A stretch of DNA of 64,000 nucleotides from Poriferisodalis sp964484385 (GTDB lineage Bacteria > Actinomycetota > Acidimicrobiia > Acidimicrobiales > Poriferisodalaceae), in the NCBI GenBank assembly GCA_964484385.1, contig CAZAFV010000009.1, positions 8,147 through 72,146 of the forward strand, given 5' to 3'. Below the pieces are notes generated by a model. That model worked only from the letters and a program-made list of their open reading frames with translations, searched no databases and was not told the origin of the DNA. The translations under genes were made by a program, and so were the position numbers. How positions within the stretch are numbered: the first letter of the stretch is position 1; every line of letters begins with the position of its first letter. Shown one piece after another: positions 54,141 to 63,016 of this stretch.

Positions 54141-54257
54141 CCACCCGGCGAGCGCTCGCGAGCTCGATCCGCAGAGTCGTATCGTCCGTCGGTGCGATGA
54201 TGGGCAGCCGGTCGCGGTGCATGGCTGGCTGAGCGGCTGGCGAGGAGAGCGCATTCC

Positions 54258-57200
54258 ATGGTGATGGCGAACGTGGAGCGGGTCTCGAAGGCGCTCGACC
54301 TGCTGAGCGACGGGTTGCGGCCCAAGTGCGAGCAAACTTGGGAAGGCTTCTACGGGGACGAATGGCTGGCGGCGCTTCGGCGGCAGCTGCGCGGCCCCCA
54401 GAGCTCGGGTGACGTGAGCGACATCGCCTTCCTGCTGAGCGGCATGAAGGCCACGTGGAACGAGATCTTCGGGCATGGTTTCTCGCCCTCGATCCGATCG
54501 CTCGTGTTCGAAGTGGCTGATACCCGCAACAACTGGGCGCATAAGCAGCAGTTCTCTTCCGATGACACCGTCCGAGCGCTCGACTCGATGGAGCGGCTGC
54601 TCGAGGCATTCGGTGACACCGAGCAGCGCCAGCAGATTCGCAATTCCCGTCGTGATCTCATGCGGCAGATATTCGACGAGGAGGCGCGTTCTGAGCGCCG
54701 GCGCACTGCCGCCAAGCCCACCGAGGGGCAACCCCAGGCGGGGCTGACTCCGTGGCGGGAGGTCATCACGCCCCACAGCGACGTGCAGACAGGCCGGTTC
54801 GACCAGGCCGAATTCGCCGCGGACCTGTACGAGGTATCCCAGGGCACCGCCGATCACGAGTATCAGGACCCTGAGGCCTTCTTCGCTCGTACATACCTCA
54901 CGGTCGGGCTGCGGGAACTGCTGGTCGGCGCGACCCAGCGTCTGTCGGGCAATGGCGGTACGCCGGTGATCGAGCTGCAGACCAATTTCGGCGGCGGCAA
55001 GACCCACAGCATGATCGCGCTGCACCATCTGGCGTCCGGTGTGCCGGCGGCCAGGTTGTCAGGCGTCTCGGAGATGCTTGCTGAGGCCGATGTCGAGCTG
55101 CCGCCGAAGGTCAATCGGGCCGTGCTTGTGGGGCAGGTCATGTCGGTGGCCGATCCCAAACGGGTGAGCGCCGATACGGCGTTGCACACGATGTGGGGAC
55201 ATCTCGCTTACCAGCTCGGTGGCCAAGAGGGCTACGAGTTAGTGCGCACCGATGATGAAGCCGGTACCAACCCGGGCGAGAAGCTGCGCGAGCTGTTCGG
55301 GCGCTACGGCCCTGCGGTGGTGCTGATCGACGAGTGGGTGGCGTACGCCCGGCAGCTGCCCGACGCAGGTTCCGACAGTCGGCGTGTGGCCGCAGGTGAC
55401 TTCGACACCCAGTTCACGTTTGCCCAGGCGCTCACCGAGGCAGCAGCTGCGTCCGACAACGTCGTGGTGTTGGTGACGATTCCCGCCTCGGACATCGAGA
55501 CGGGCGGACCGCGTGGCCACACGGCGATGGAGCGGCTGAAGAACGTCGTCGACCGCACGGCGACGCCGTGGCAGCCGGCTTCGGCGGACGAGTCGTTCGA
55601 GATCGTGCGACGACGGCTGTTCGACCCCATCACGCCGACCCAGGCGCGGGTGCGCGACGGCGTCATTCGAGCCTTCAGCGAGATGTACCACGGCGCCGCC
55701 GACGAGTTCCCGCTGGGCAAGGGCGAGGCCGAGTACCGGCGGCGCATGGAGCTCTCGTACCCGATCCACCCGGAGCTCTTCGACCGCCTGTTCGAGGATT
55801 GGTCGGCGCTTGACAAGTTCCAGCGGACCCGCGGGGTGCTGCGGTTGATGGCGATCGCCATCTCGCAACTGTGGCAGCGAGGCGACCAGTCGCTGCTGAT
55901 CATGCCGGGCAACTTGCCGATGGATTCCGCCGGGGTTGCGAGCGAGCTGAAGAAGTACCTGGAAGAAGGCTGGGACCCGGTCATCAAAGCCGATGTCGAT
56001 GGCCCCAATGCGCTGCCGCTGAGCATTGACAAGACGTTTTCGCACTTCGGCCGGCTGTCGGCAACCAGGCGGGCGGCCCGCACCGTGTACATGGGCTCGG
56101 CACCACGGCCTGACGGCAAGCGTGGCGTCGACGTGAAGTCTGTCGTGCTGGGATGCGTTCAGCCCGGCGAGCCCACCGGACAGTTCGCTGACGCACTGCG
56201 TCGTCTGTCAGACCAGGCCACGCACCTCTACGTAGACGGTTCGCAGTACTGGTATTCGCTGATTCCGAACGTCACGCGCATCGCTGCCGACCGGGCTGCG
56301 TCCAACTTCACCGATCGCGATGCCGACGACGTAGCTCGCGAACGAATTGCAGCGCAACGAGACCTGGGCAACTTCGTAGCCGTGCATCCGTTCGCGGCGG
56401 GACCAGGCGATGTGCCTGACAACGACGATGGCACGCACTTGGTAGTGCTCGAGCCCGAGGCCACCCACTCGGCTGGGGATCAGAATTCGCCGGCCGTCAA
56501 GCTGGCCGGGCGCATCGTCACTCAACGGGACGCTGGCCCGAGGTTGAACCAGAACCTGCTTGTCTTCGTAGCCGCAGCAGCAAACCGGCTCGCAGAGTTG
56601 CGCGGCGCAGTCCGATCGTTCCTCGCTTGGAAGTCCATAGTGGCGGAACACGTGTCGCTAGATCTCACCGCCCAGCAGAAACAGCAGGCCGACACCAAGC
56701 TCGCGGACGCGTCCAAGCAGGTTGACAGCCTGATTGCCGAGACATTCACGCAGGTGCTGGTGCCATCTCGGGCCCCCGGTACCGCTGACATCGACTGGCA
56801 ATTCACGCGGGCTTCCACGACGGGCGACATCGGCGAGCGCATCAGCCGCAAGCTGGGTACCGAGGAGAAGTTGATTGGCCGCTATGCCGGCGTGCGAGTT
56901 CGCATGGACCTCGACAAGCACGGCCTGTGGACCGAGCGAGGCGACATCTCCCTCGGTGCGCTGTGGGAGGCCTACGCCCGCTATCCGTACATGCCCCGCC
57001 TCACGTCGCGCGATGTGCTCGAACAGGCCGTCAGCAAGGGCGTGTCAGAGCTGAACTGGCAGCAAGAGACCTTCGCCTATGCCGAGGCCCACGACGGCGA
57101 CAACTGGGTTGGCGTTCGCACCGCACAGCACATCGTGCCGTCGGCTGGTGGATTGCTCATTCACCCTGAATTTGTTCCTGAGCCAGCTCGACCCGCGGAG

Positions 57201-57527
57201 CCCGGCGAGGACGAGCCGACCGGCCCCGGCGGCGTCGCGCCACGTGGCGGTCGGGAGATTCCGGGCAGCGGTGGGGGAGATCCGGACCCTGGCGGCGACA
57301 GTCCTCCCAGCCCAACCCAGTTCTACGCCCAGTTCCATCTCGACAGCGTTCGAGGAATCCAGCAGCTCAGCGACATCCTCGAACACATCGCGGCTCACCT
57401 TGGGTCAGATGTCGAGCTCGAGCTCGAGCTACGCGCCGAGAACGCCGACGGCTTCGACGACGGCACCCGCCGAACGGTCAGCGAGAACGCCCAAAGCCTC
57501 AACGCCCAAGCCGCCGAATTCGAATAA
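54258..57527 (+). CDS. DUF499 P-loop ATPase with N-terminal Swt1-type HEPN domain
   Basis: A 1089-residue ATPase of the DUF499 family found in defence islands with DUF1156 methyltransferases. Residues 1-135 resemble the Swt1 HEPN domain: EVADTRNNWAHKQQF has the Arg90-x4-His95 motif of HEPN ribonucleases. Then TPWREVITPHSDVQTGRF begins DUF499, Walker A is TNFGGGKTHSMIAL (Lys248, Thr249), and Walker B is VVLIDEWVAYARQL (Asp358, Glu359). Late, GERISRKLGTEEKLIGRYAG is usual, followed by a Pro/Gly/Asp-rich linker near 975-1015 and a last small domain FHLDSVRGIQQLSDILEHIA. It probably works with the DUF1156 methyltransferase and the helicase in sensing or stopping foreign DNA. Confidence 0.9.
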   Translation: MVMANVERVSKALDLLSDGLRPKCEQTWEGFYGDEWLAALRRQLRGPQSSGDVSDIAFLLSGMKATWNEIFGHGFSPSIRSLVFEVADTRNNWAHKQQFSSDDTVRALDSMERLLEAFGDTEQRQQIRNSRRDLMRQIFDEEARSERRRTAAKPTEGQPQAGLTPWREVITPHSDVQTGRFDQAEFAADLYEVSQGTADHEYQDPEAFFARTYLTVGLRELLVGATQRLSGNGGTPVIELQTNFGGGKTHSMIALHHLASGVPAARLSGVSEMLAEADVELPPKVNRAVLVGQVMSVADPKRVSADTALHTMWGHLAYQLGGQEGYELVRTDDEAGTNPGEKLRELFGRYGPAVVLIDEWVAYARQLPDAGSDSRRVAAGDFDTQFTFAQALTEAAAASDNVVVLVTIPASDIETGGPRGHTAMERLKNVVDRTATPWQPASADESFEIVRRRLFDPITPTQARVRDGVIRAFSEMYHGAADEFPLGKGEAEYRRRMELSYPIHPELFDRLFEDWSALDKFQRTRGVLRLMAIAISQLWQRGDQSLLIMPGNLPMDSAGVASELKKYLEEGWDPVIKADVDGPNALPLSIDKTFSHFGRLSATRRAARTVYMGSAPRPDGKRGVDVKSVVLGCVQPGEPTGQFADALRRLSDQATHLYVDGSQYWYSLIPNVTRIAADRAASNFTDRDADDVARERIAAQRDLGNFVAVHPFAAGPGDVPDNDDGTHLVVLEPEATHSAGDQNSPAVKLAGRIVTQRDAGPRLNQNLLVFVAAAANRLAELRGAVRSFLAWKSIVAEHVSLDLTAQQKQQADTKLADASKQVDSLIAETFTQVLVPSRAPGTADIDWQFTRASTTGDIGERISRKLGTEEKLIGRYAGVRVRMDLDKHGLWTERGDISLGALWEAYARYPYMPRLTSRDVLEQAVSKGVSELNWQQETFAYAEAHDGDNWVGVRTAQHIVPSAGGLLIHPEFVPEPARPAEPGEDEPTGPGGVAPRGGREIPGSGGGDPDPGGDSPPSPTQFYAQFHLDSVRGIQQLSDILEHIAAHLGSDVELELELRAENADGFDDGTRRTVSENAQSLNAQAAEFE

Positions 57528-57557
57528 CGGGATCAGTGCGGAACCCTGAGGGGCAGA

Positions 57558-58043
57558 ATGCCGGTCGTGGGTGACTGCATCTTCTGTCGGATCGTGGCCG
57601 GCACTGAGCCGTGCCATCTCGTCTATGAGGACGAACGCCATCTCGGATTCTTGGACATCTTTCCGAACACCGAAGCGTTCAGCGTGGTGATCACGAAGGA
57701 GTGCCTTCCTAGCGACATCGCACGAGTAGACGGTCACGTTGCTGCGGGCCTGTTTGAGGCTGCGCGCGGGGTTGCCGTCAAGATCGCTGCTGCGTACGAC
57801 GACGTGGACCGCTGCGCGGTCGTGTTCGAGGGCATGATGATCGATCACTTGCACGCCAAGGTCATCCCGCTGCATCGGACTGCCGGCGTGCAGCCGAGCC
57901 CTGAGTCGGGAACGACGGCTCGTGGTGACCAGTACTTTGAGGCGTATCCCGGCTATGTGACCACCGAGATCGCAGCCAGTCGGGCTGATGACGATCACTT
58001 GGCTGCCGTTGCCGCCAAGATCAACTCGCAGGGCAGGCGTTGA
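57558..58043 (+). CDS. HIT-family nucleotide hydrolase/transferase, third His replaced by Lys
   Basis: A 161-residue histidine triad protein. CIFCRIVAGTEPCHLVYEDE at the N-terminus is the family opening with two Cys of a possible zinc site, and LDIFPNTEAFSVVITKE corresponds to the D-x-P-x-x-GH-x-L-V-I-P stretch. The triad reads IDHLHAKVIPLH: His97-x-His99-x-Lys101. The middle His, the nucleophile of HINT enzymes, is kept; the third is Lys. GAGGGG before the ATG is a good ribosome site. The stop overlaps the ATG of the next 2OG dioxygenase gene (TGATG), so the two are co-translated. Confidence 0.88.
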   Translation: MPVVGDCIFCRIVAGTEPCHLVYEDERHLGFLDIFPNTEAFSVVITKECLPSDIARVDGHVAAGLFEAARGVAVKIAAAYDDVDRCAVVFEGMMIDHLHAKVIPLHRTAGVQPSPESGTTARGDQYFEAYPGYVTTEIAASRADDDHLAAVAAKINSQGRR

Positions 58044-59032
58044 TGGGCGAAGCAGTTCCGTTTCCGACTACCCAGCCGCGGGGCTACGAGTGGCTGGACG
58101 GCGAGCCGGCGTTCGATGCCGAGCGGCATCTGCAGCTTGAGGATCCGGCCGAGGTGCTGATGCTGGCTGACCTCGGCTATGACGCCGACGAGATCGCCAC
58201 GAAGGCGACGCCAGTAGCGCTGTCGTCGCCGTTCCGGATGCTGAGCGACGAGGGCTCGGCGATCATGCTGGAGACCGCCAGGCGGCTGCGCTGTTTCACC
58301 CGCCCGGCGGGGGAGCGCATCGAGCGGACCGTGCGCGGCGGCTGCTACCGCTCACGCTGGCTGCGCGACCTCTGCCTCAGCCCCGAAGTGACAGCACATC
58401 TCGAAGCTATCTACGGCATCGAGATCGCCCCGCACCCCATGCCGGTGCATCTCGGCCACATCAACTACGAGCCGTCGCAGATCGATGTGGGCATCGACAA
58501 GTGGCACCACGACACGCTGCCACTCGATTACGTGCTGGCCGTGACCGACCCGGCGCAGGTTGCCGGTGGGCGTTTCGAGTGGTTCGGAGGCACCAAGCAC
58601 GAAGCCGCCGAGCTGGCCGATGCCGGCGAGCAAGTCCCGGCTGAGCGGACGGTCGCTCCCGAGCTTCCGGGACCCGGCTATGCCATTGCGCTGCACGGTG
58701 ACATGGTGGTGCACCGCGCCGGCCCGCTCGACGAGATGTGCGAGCGCATCTCGATGGTGAATGGCTATGTGGCGACCGGCGTCGCCGTCGACGAGCAGAG
58801 CCGCACGTCCGACCTGATCGGCATCGACGACCCAGAGGTGCTGTGGACCGAATGGGCCAAGTTCGCGGCATGGCGGAGCAAGGATCGCTTGGCGCATCTG
58901 ATCGATGAGCTGGAGTTCACCTCCGACCGGGACGCCGTCATCACCCAGCTTGAAAGCGCGATCGACGATGCGCAGCGTGCCATCGCCGAGATGCGCGCCG
59001 GCGAGCAGGGCCTGCTGCATTACGGAGACTGA
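58043..59032 (+). CDS. 2-oxoglutarate/Fe(II) dioxygenase, phytanoyl-CoA hydroxylase-like
   Basis: A 329-residue oxygenase. Iron ligands are KWHHDTLPLDYVL (His155, Asp157) and DMVVHRAGPLDE (His224), and ERISMVNGY supplies the 2OG-binding Arg235. GGRFEWFGGTK between them is the usual strand with a cofactor-near Gly-Gly. The C-terminal 45 residues are a helix rich in Ala and Glu. The substrate is unknown. The ATG overlaps the TGA of the HIT gene; a TTG one codon upstream is less likely. Coupling with a HIT protein may mean that the substrate or product is a nucleotide conjugate. Confidence 0.85.
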   Translation: MGEAVPFPTTQPRGYEWLDGEPAFDAERHLQLEDPAEVLMLADLGYDADEIATKATPVALSSPFRMLSDEGSAIMLETARRLRCFTRPAGERIERTVRGGCYRSRWLRDLCLSPEVTAHLEAIYGIEIAPHPMPVHLGHINYEPSQIDVGIDKWHHDTLPLDYVLAVTDPAQVAGGRFEWFGGTKHEAAELADAGEQVPAERTVAPELPGPGYAIALHGDMVVHRAGPLDEMCERISMVNGYVATGVAVDEQSRTSDLIGIDDPEVLWTEWAKFAAWRSKDRLAHLIDELEFTSDRDAVITQLESAIDDAQRAIAEMRAGEQGLLHYGD

Positions 59033-59188
59033 CCGCACGGCCTCGCAGCAGCGCGGGCTGTTGCGGTGCTGCGAGCGGTCCATCGGCTGAGTGGCCACCC
59101 CGCGGCGGTGCCGAAGCGTGAATGGTTGCAGCCTTGAGGCCCGGTTGCGATGGCGCGCAGCGACCGGTTGATTTGCGATGCTGGCGCG

Positions 59189-60616
59189 ATGCAAACGCAG
59201 ATGCTCATTGGAGGACGCTGGCAGGGCGCCGCAGGCGGCGAGCTGATTGACGTGCTCGACCCGGCGACCGGCGACGTTGCCGCCGGAGTCGCGGCAGGCA
59301 CTCCCGCCGACGCCGTAGCCGCGTGCGACGCGGCTGCCGCAGCGCAGCCTGGGTGGGCAGCCACCGCACCGCGAGTCCGCTCGGAGATCCTGCGGGACTC
59401 CCACCGGATCCTGATCGAGCACTCTGACGAACTGGCCGATCTCATCACGCTGGAGAACGGCAAGCCGCGCGTCGACGCCATCGGCGAGGTGGCCTACGCC
59501 GCAGAGTTCTTCCGCTGGAACGCCGAGGAAGCCGTGCGCATCCACGGCTCCATCAGCGTGGCCCCCTCGGGCGCCAACCGCATCATCACCCGCCACCCGC
59601 CCGTCGGCGTCGTGGCCATGATCACGCCGTGGAACTTCCCGGCCGCGATGATCACCCGCAAGCTCGCACCGGCGCTGGCCGCCGGCAACACGGTGGTCAT
59701 CAAACCGCCCCGGGAAGCTCCGCTGACCTCGCTGCGGGTCGCCGAGCTGCTGGCCGAGGCGGGGGTGCCGCCGGGCGTCGTCAATCTGGTGCCAACCGCC
59801 AACTCGGGTGCATGGCTCGACGCCGTCGTCGACCACCGGGCCGTGCGGATGCTGTCGTTCACCGGCTCCACCGAAGTCGGTCGGGTGCTGCTGAAGCGCT
59901 GCGCCGACCGGGTGCTCAAGGTGGTGATGGAGCTCGGCGGCAACGCACCATTCGTCGTGTTCGCCGACGCCGACCTCGAAGCCGCCACCGCAGGCGCCAT
60001 GGTCGCCAAGATGCGCCACTCAGCCGAGACTTGCACAGCCGCCAACCGGTTCTTCGTGGAGGCGCCGGTTCATGACGAGTTCGTCGAACGGCTGGCAAGC
60101 GAGATGGGCGCGATGAAGGTCGGCAACGGCAGCGACCCCGGCGTCACCTGCGGCCCGATGATCAACGCTGCCTCGGTGGACAACATCGACCGGCTGGTGC
60201 GCACGGCGGTCGACGGGGGAGCCACGGCCGTGACCGGCGGCAGCGCCATCGACGGCCCGGGCTTCTTCTACGAGCCGACGGTGCTGGGCGGCGTGGAGCC
60301 CGGCGCGCCCATCACCCGCGAGGAGATCTTCGGGCCGGTCGCGCCCGTCTCCAGCTTCACCGACACCGACGCCATGATCGCCGCCGCCAACGACACCGAG
60401 ATGGGCCTCATCGGCTACGTGTACACGCAGGACCTGGCCAAGGGACTTGCGGTCAGCGAGCGCATCGAGGCCGGCATGATCGGCCTGAACCGCGGTGCCG
60501 TGTCTGACCCCGCCGCGCCCTTCGGCGGCATGAAGCAGTCGGGCCTGGGCCGCGAGGGCGCCAGCGAGGGCATCTACGAGTTCTGCGAGACCCAGTACAT
60601 CGCCGCCGAGTGGTAG
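59189..60616 (+). CDS. NAD(P)-dependent aldehyde dehydrogenase (succinate-semialdehyde dehydrogenase type)
   Basis: A 475-residue ALDH. GVVAMITPWNFPAAMITRKL (about 140-160) is the cofactor loop, SFTGSTEVGRVLLKR the second, VVMELGGNAPFVVF gives the general base Glu, and HSAETCTAANRFFVE holds the nucleophile Cys near 283. EEIFGPVAPV and GGMKQSGLGREGASEG close the pattern. The start is an ATG at 59189. KPPREAP, where many SSADH enzymes have KPAExTP, and a Cys flanked by Thr fit the GabD group, but the aldehyde is not proven. It converges on the aldolase-like gene. Confidence 0.9.
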   Translation: MQTQMLIGGRWQGAAGGELIDVLDPATGDVAAGVAAGTPADAVAACDAAAAAQPGWAATAPRVRSEILRDSHRILIEHSDELADLITLENGKPRVDAIGEVAYAAEFFRWNAEEAVRIHGSISVAPSGANRIITRHPPVGVVAMITPWNFPAAMITRKLAPALAAGNTVVIKPPREAPLTSLRVAELLAEAGVPPGVVNLVPTANSGAWLDAVVDHRAVRMLSFTGSTEVGRVLLKRCADRVLKVVMELGGNAPFVVFADADLEAATAGAMVAKMRHSAETCTAANRFFVEAPVHDEFVERLASEMGAMKVGNGSDPGVTCGPMINAASVDNIDRLVRTAVDGGATAVTGGSAIDGPGFFYEPTVLGGVEPGAPITREEIFGPVAPVSSFTDTDAMIAAANDTEMGLIGYVYTQDLAKGLAVSERIEAGMIGLNRGAVSDPAAPFGGMKQSGLGREGASEGIYEFCETQYIAAEW

Positions 60617-60740
60617 AGGCTGAGCCGAATGCCGAAGCCGTGGCCCGAGCGGCCCGTGAGCGCAGCGAACAAGAGCGGGGAACGACTGGCGTTGCGACGA
60701 GAAGGCTCGTCAGTCCGCGCTCGTTGTCAGCGGCGTGCTC

Positions 60741-60755
60741 CGCGCCGAAGGCGCG
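60741..60755. terminator. Short hairpin between converging ALDH and aldolase-like genes
   Basis: CGCGCC-GAA-GGCGCG: a perfect 6-bp G+C stem with a 3-base loop, in the 149-base space between two converging genes. No U run follows. It may end transcripts from both sides. Confidence 0.4.
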
Positions 60756-60765
60756 GCGCAGGCGC

Positions 60766-61569
60766 TCAGTCGAGGAAGCTGGGATCGCGCTCCACGACCT
60801 TGTCGTAGATCGGCTGGTAGCTGAACCAGCCGGCCAGCGGGCTGCCGGTCTGCGACGCCGTGAGCTTGGCGGACTCGTGGCGGATCGGGATCGGCGTGCC
60901 GGCCGCCTCAGCCAGCAGCTGGCTCTGGCAGGTGCGCTCCATGGTGATGAACCACCACGCGGCCTCGTCGACGGTCTGGCCGACAGTGAGCAGCCCGTGG
61001 TTCTGCAGGATCACCGCCTTGCAGCTGCCGAGCGCGTGGCCGATGCGCTTGCCTTCGGACGTGTCGAGCACCACGCCGGTGAAGTCGTCGAACAGGGCGT
61101 GGTCTTCGTAGAAGGCGCATGCGTCCTGGGTGAGCGGGTCGAGCAGGCGGCCCAAGCTCGACCACGTCTTGCCGTACAGCGAGTGCGTGTGCGCCGCGGC
61201 GATCACGTCGGGCCGGGCCTTGTGCACCTCGCTGTGAATGGCGAAGGCCGCCTGGTTCAGCGGGTAGCGCCCCTCGACGATGTTGCCGTCGTGATCCACC
61301 AGCAGCAGGTCGGACACCTTGATCTGGCCGAAGCCCACGCCGAACGGGTTGACCCAGAAGTGGTCAGTCAACTCGGGGTCGCGTGCGGTGACGTGGCCGG
61401 CCACGCCTTCCTCGAAGCCGAACAGCGAGAACGCCCGGTACACCGAGGCGAGGCGCTCCTTGCGGTGCTGCCGCTCGGCCTCGATCATGTCGAACGTCGG
61501 CGCCTGCGGCATCGGGATCTCGGTGAACGGGTCGGCGGTGGAGTCGGTGGTCGTCGTCACGGGGGCCAT
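60766..61569 (-). CDS. Class II aldolase/adducin family protein
   Basis: A 267-residue zinc protein. GVAGHVTARDPEL near residue 60, VIAAAHTHSLYGKTWSSLG with the His-x-His zinc pair near 120 and AVILQNHGLLTVGQTVDEAA with the third His near 185 are the fold's signature. WVNPFGVGFGQIKVSDLLLVD is the strand with the usual phosphate loop; here without Thr-Gly-Gly, so a sugar phosphate may not be the substrate. Family members include fuculose-phosphate aldolase and many unassigned carboxylate lyases. The ATG at 61569 avoids an Arg-rich extension. Divergent from the CoA-transferase by 126 bases. Confidence 0.85.
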   Translation of the reverse strand: MAPVTTTTDSTADPFTEIPMPQAPTFDMIEAERQHRKERLASVYRAFSLFGFEEGVAGHVTARDPELTDHFWVNPFGVGFGQIKVSDLLLVDHDGNIVEGRYPLNQAAFAIHSEVHKARPDVIAAAHTHSLYGKTWSSLGRLLDPLTQDACAFYEDHALFDDFTGVVLDTSEGKRIGHALGSCKAVILQNHGLLTVGQTVDEAAWWFITMERTCQSQLLAEAAGTPIPIRHESAKLTASQTGSPLAGWFSYQPIYDKVVERDPSFLD

Positions 61570-61695
61570 CGTACGACGCTCGGGCCGCCGTGACCGGGGA
61601 GCTGTGCAGCGTCTTCGCAAAGAACGCCGGACATCGCGGTCGTGACTTCGGCCGTGATTCGGCTACTGCGACTGCACCCGCGTAGTGTCCACCCG

Positions 61696-62931
61696 GTGAG
61701 CAGGGACGACGCTGTTGCAGCGAGCGGCGCGCCCGTGCGGTGCCTTGGCGGCGTGCGGGTCGTGGAACTGACCACCGGCATCGCCGGGCCGTACGCGGCG
61801 CGCTTCCTGGCCGATCAGGGCGCGGAAGTGGTCAAGGTGGAGCCGCCTGGTGGTGACCCGTACCGCGCCGACCCGGGCTTCCAGGCCGTGAGCCGCAACA
61901 AGCGCTCGGCGGTGCCCGACGGCGTCGAATGGGAACGAGCCCCGCTCCCTGCCGGCATCTCGGGGCCGCCGGCGTCGCTGCCCGGCATCCTGCGTCCAGC
62001 AGCGGCATCGATGAGCGCGCCGCTGCTGGGCGGATTGCTCGCCGGCGCCGACGTGATCTTCGTGCCAGACGGTCCGACCGCCGCAGCCGTCCGCAGGCAC
62101 GCCCCGAGCGCCGTGATCATCTCGTGCCCGACCTGGGGCGATGAGGGACCGTACGCAACCCGCGCGGGCACTCCGTCGCAGGTGGCCGCCGTGACCGGCA
62201 TCGGCTGGAACCAGATCAGCTACTCCGAAGGCCCTGTCGAGCTGGTGGTGCCGCTGGCCTCCTACGGGGCCGGAATGCTCGCAGCGATGGCAGCCGCAGC
62301 GGGCCTGTACGCCCGGCGGGCCCACGGGTCGGCGCCGACCTACACCGTCTCGGAGGTGTCCGGCTCCGGCGCCATGCAGATCGGCGATTTCGAGGTGCCC
62401 GAGATGGCCGATCTCGACCGCGACGGCTCCTGCCCGCTCGGCTCGGCCGGACGACTGCCCGTCTACCGGCTGTTCCGCGCCGCCGACGACCGCTGGATGT
62501 TCGTGGCCTGCGGCACGTACCCCTTCTACGTGGCAATGCTGCGAGCCATCGGCCGCGAGGATCTGCTGGGCGACGAGCGCTTCCCGGACCCGCCGTGGGG
62601 CCTGCTCGACCTCGAGCCGCTGGCGGAGATCACGCCGATCCTCGAAGACGCTTTCGCAGCCCGCCCGCTTGCCGAATGGCTGGAGATCTTCAACGCCCAC
62701 GATGTCAACATCCTTGATAACCGCCATCGATATCACCTTGGCCGTGACCAACTTTGGTTTACCGAGCGTGGTCCCGACGGTGAGACCCACCTTTACTCCT
62801 TGGCTGATTTCAGGGCTCGACGGGATGAGTCCATTGGCCGACGCTATCTCAGTGGCCGCTACGGCGCGGTTCCGGAACTCAATCCGGCCGATTTTGACTT
62901 GGCCGCTTTGGGCCAGGAAGCACAAGCGTAG
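61696..62931 (+). CDS. CaiB/BaiF CoA-transferase joined in frame to the C-terminus of an AAA15 (AbiLi/RloA-type) ATPase
   Basis: The first 336 residues are a family III CoA-transferase: VRVVELTTGIAGPYAARFLADQGAEVVKVE with PGGDPYR and SRNKRSA, later RLPVYRLFRAADDRWMFVACG and ARPLAEWLEIFNAHDV. Family III enzymes usually go on with a proline-rich segment for about 60-70 more residues. Instead, from about base 62706, the frame continues with RHRYHLGRDQLWFTERGPDG and ETHLYSLADFRARRDESIGR, then YLSGRYGAVP, which is the conserved C-terminal end of AAA15 ATPases of the AbiLi/RloA type. Codons turn AT-richer at the same point, and rloB follows. The catalytic Asp of the transferase should be in the first part. 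Either an insertion with deletion or an assembly chimera created this frame; it is unlikely to work as either enzyme. Confidence 0.8.
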   Translation: MSRDDAVAASGAPVRCLGGVRVVELTTGIAGPYAARFLADQGAEVVKVEPPGGDPYRADPGFQAVSRNKRSAVPDGVEWERAPLPAGISGPPASLPGILRPAAASMSAPLLGGLLAGADVIFVPDGPTAAAVRRHAPSAVIISCPTWGDEGPYATRAGTPSQVAAVTGIGWNQISYSEGPVELVVPLASYGAGMLAAMAAAAGLYARRAHGSAPTYTVSEVSGSGAMQIGDFEVPEMADLDRDGSCPLGSAGRLPVYRLFRAADDRWMFVACGTYPFYVAMLRAIGREDLLGDERFPDPPWGLLDLEPLAEITPILEDAFAARPLAEWLEIFNAHDVNILDNRHRYHLGRDQLWFTERGPDGETHLYSLADFRARRDESIGRRYLSGRYGAVPELNPADFDLAALGQEAQA

Positions 62932-63016
62932 GCAGGCCTTTCGCCTTGAACTCCCAACTGCGGAAAGCTGAGCAAGTCCCAAAGCAACATTGAAGTGAAG
63001 CTAGGCGGGTGGTGAC

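Noticed and set aside
53355..55028. 557-codon minus-strand frame antisense to the DUF499 gene
   Set aside because: Most of it mirrors the DUF499 reading frame; only the short HTH-like part at about 53590-53720 looks protein-like and is listed separately.
30051..57527. Classical DISARM
   Set aside because: A helicase, a PLD protein and methyltransferases are present, but no DrmA-type helicase and no DrmB (DUF1998) gene was seen, so the name is not used.
30051..57527. BREX or DND system
   Set aside because: No PglZ, BrxC, BrxL or Dnd proteins were recognised.
62700..62720. Insertion sequence at the CoA-transferase junction
   Set aside because: No terminal inverted repeats, target duplication or transposase gene can be seen around the junction.
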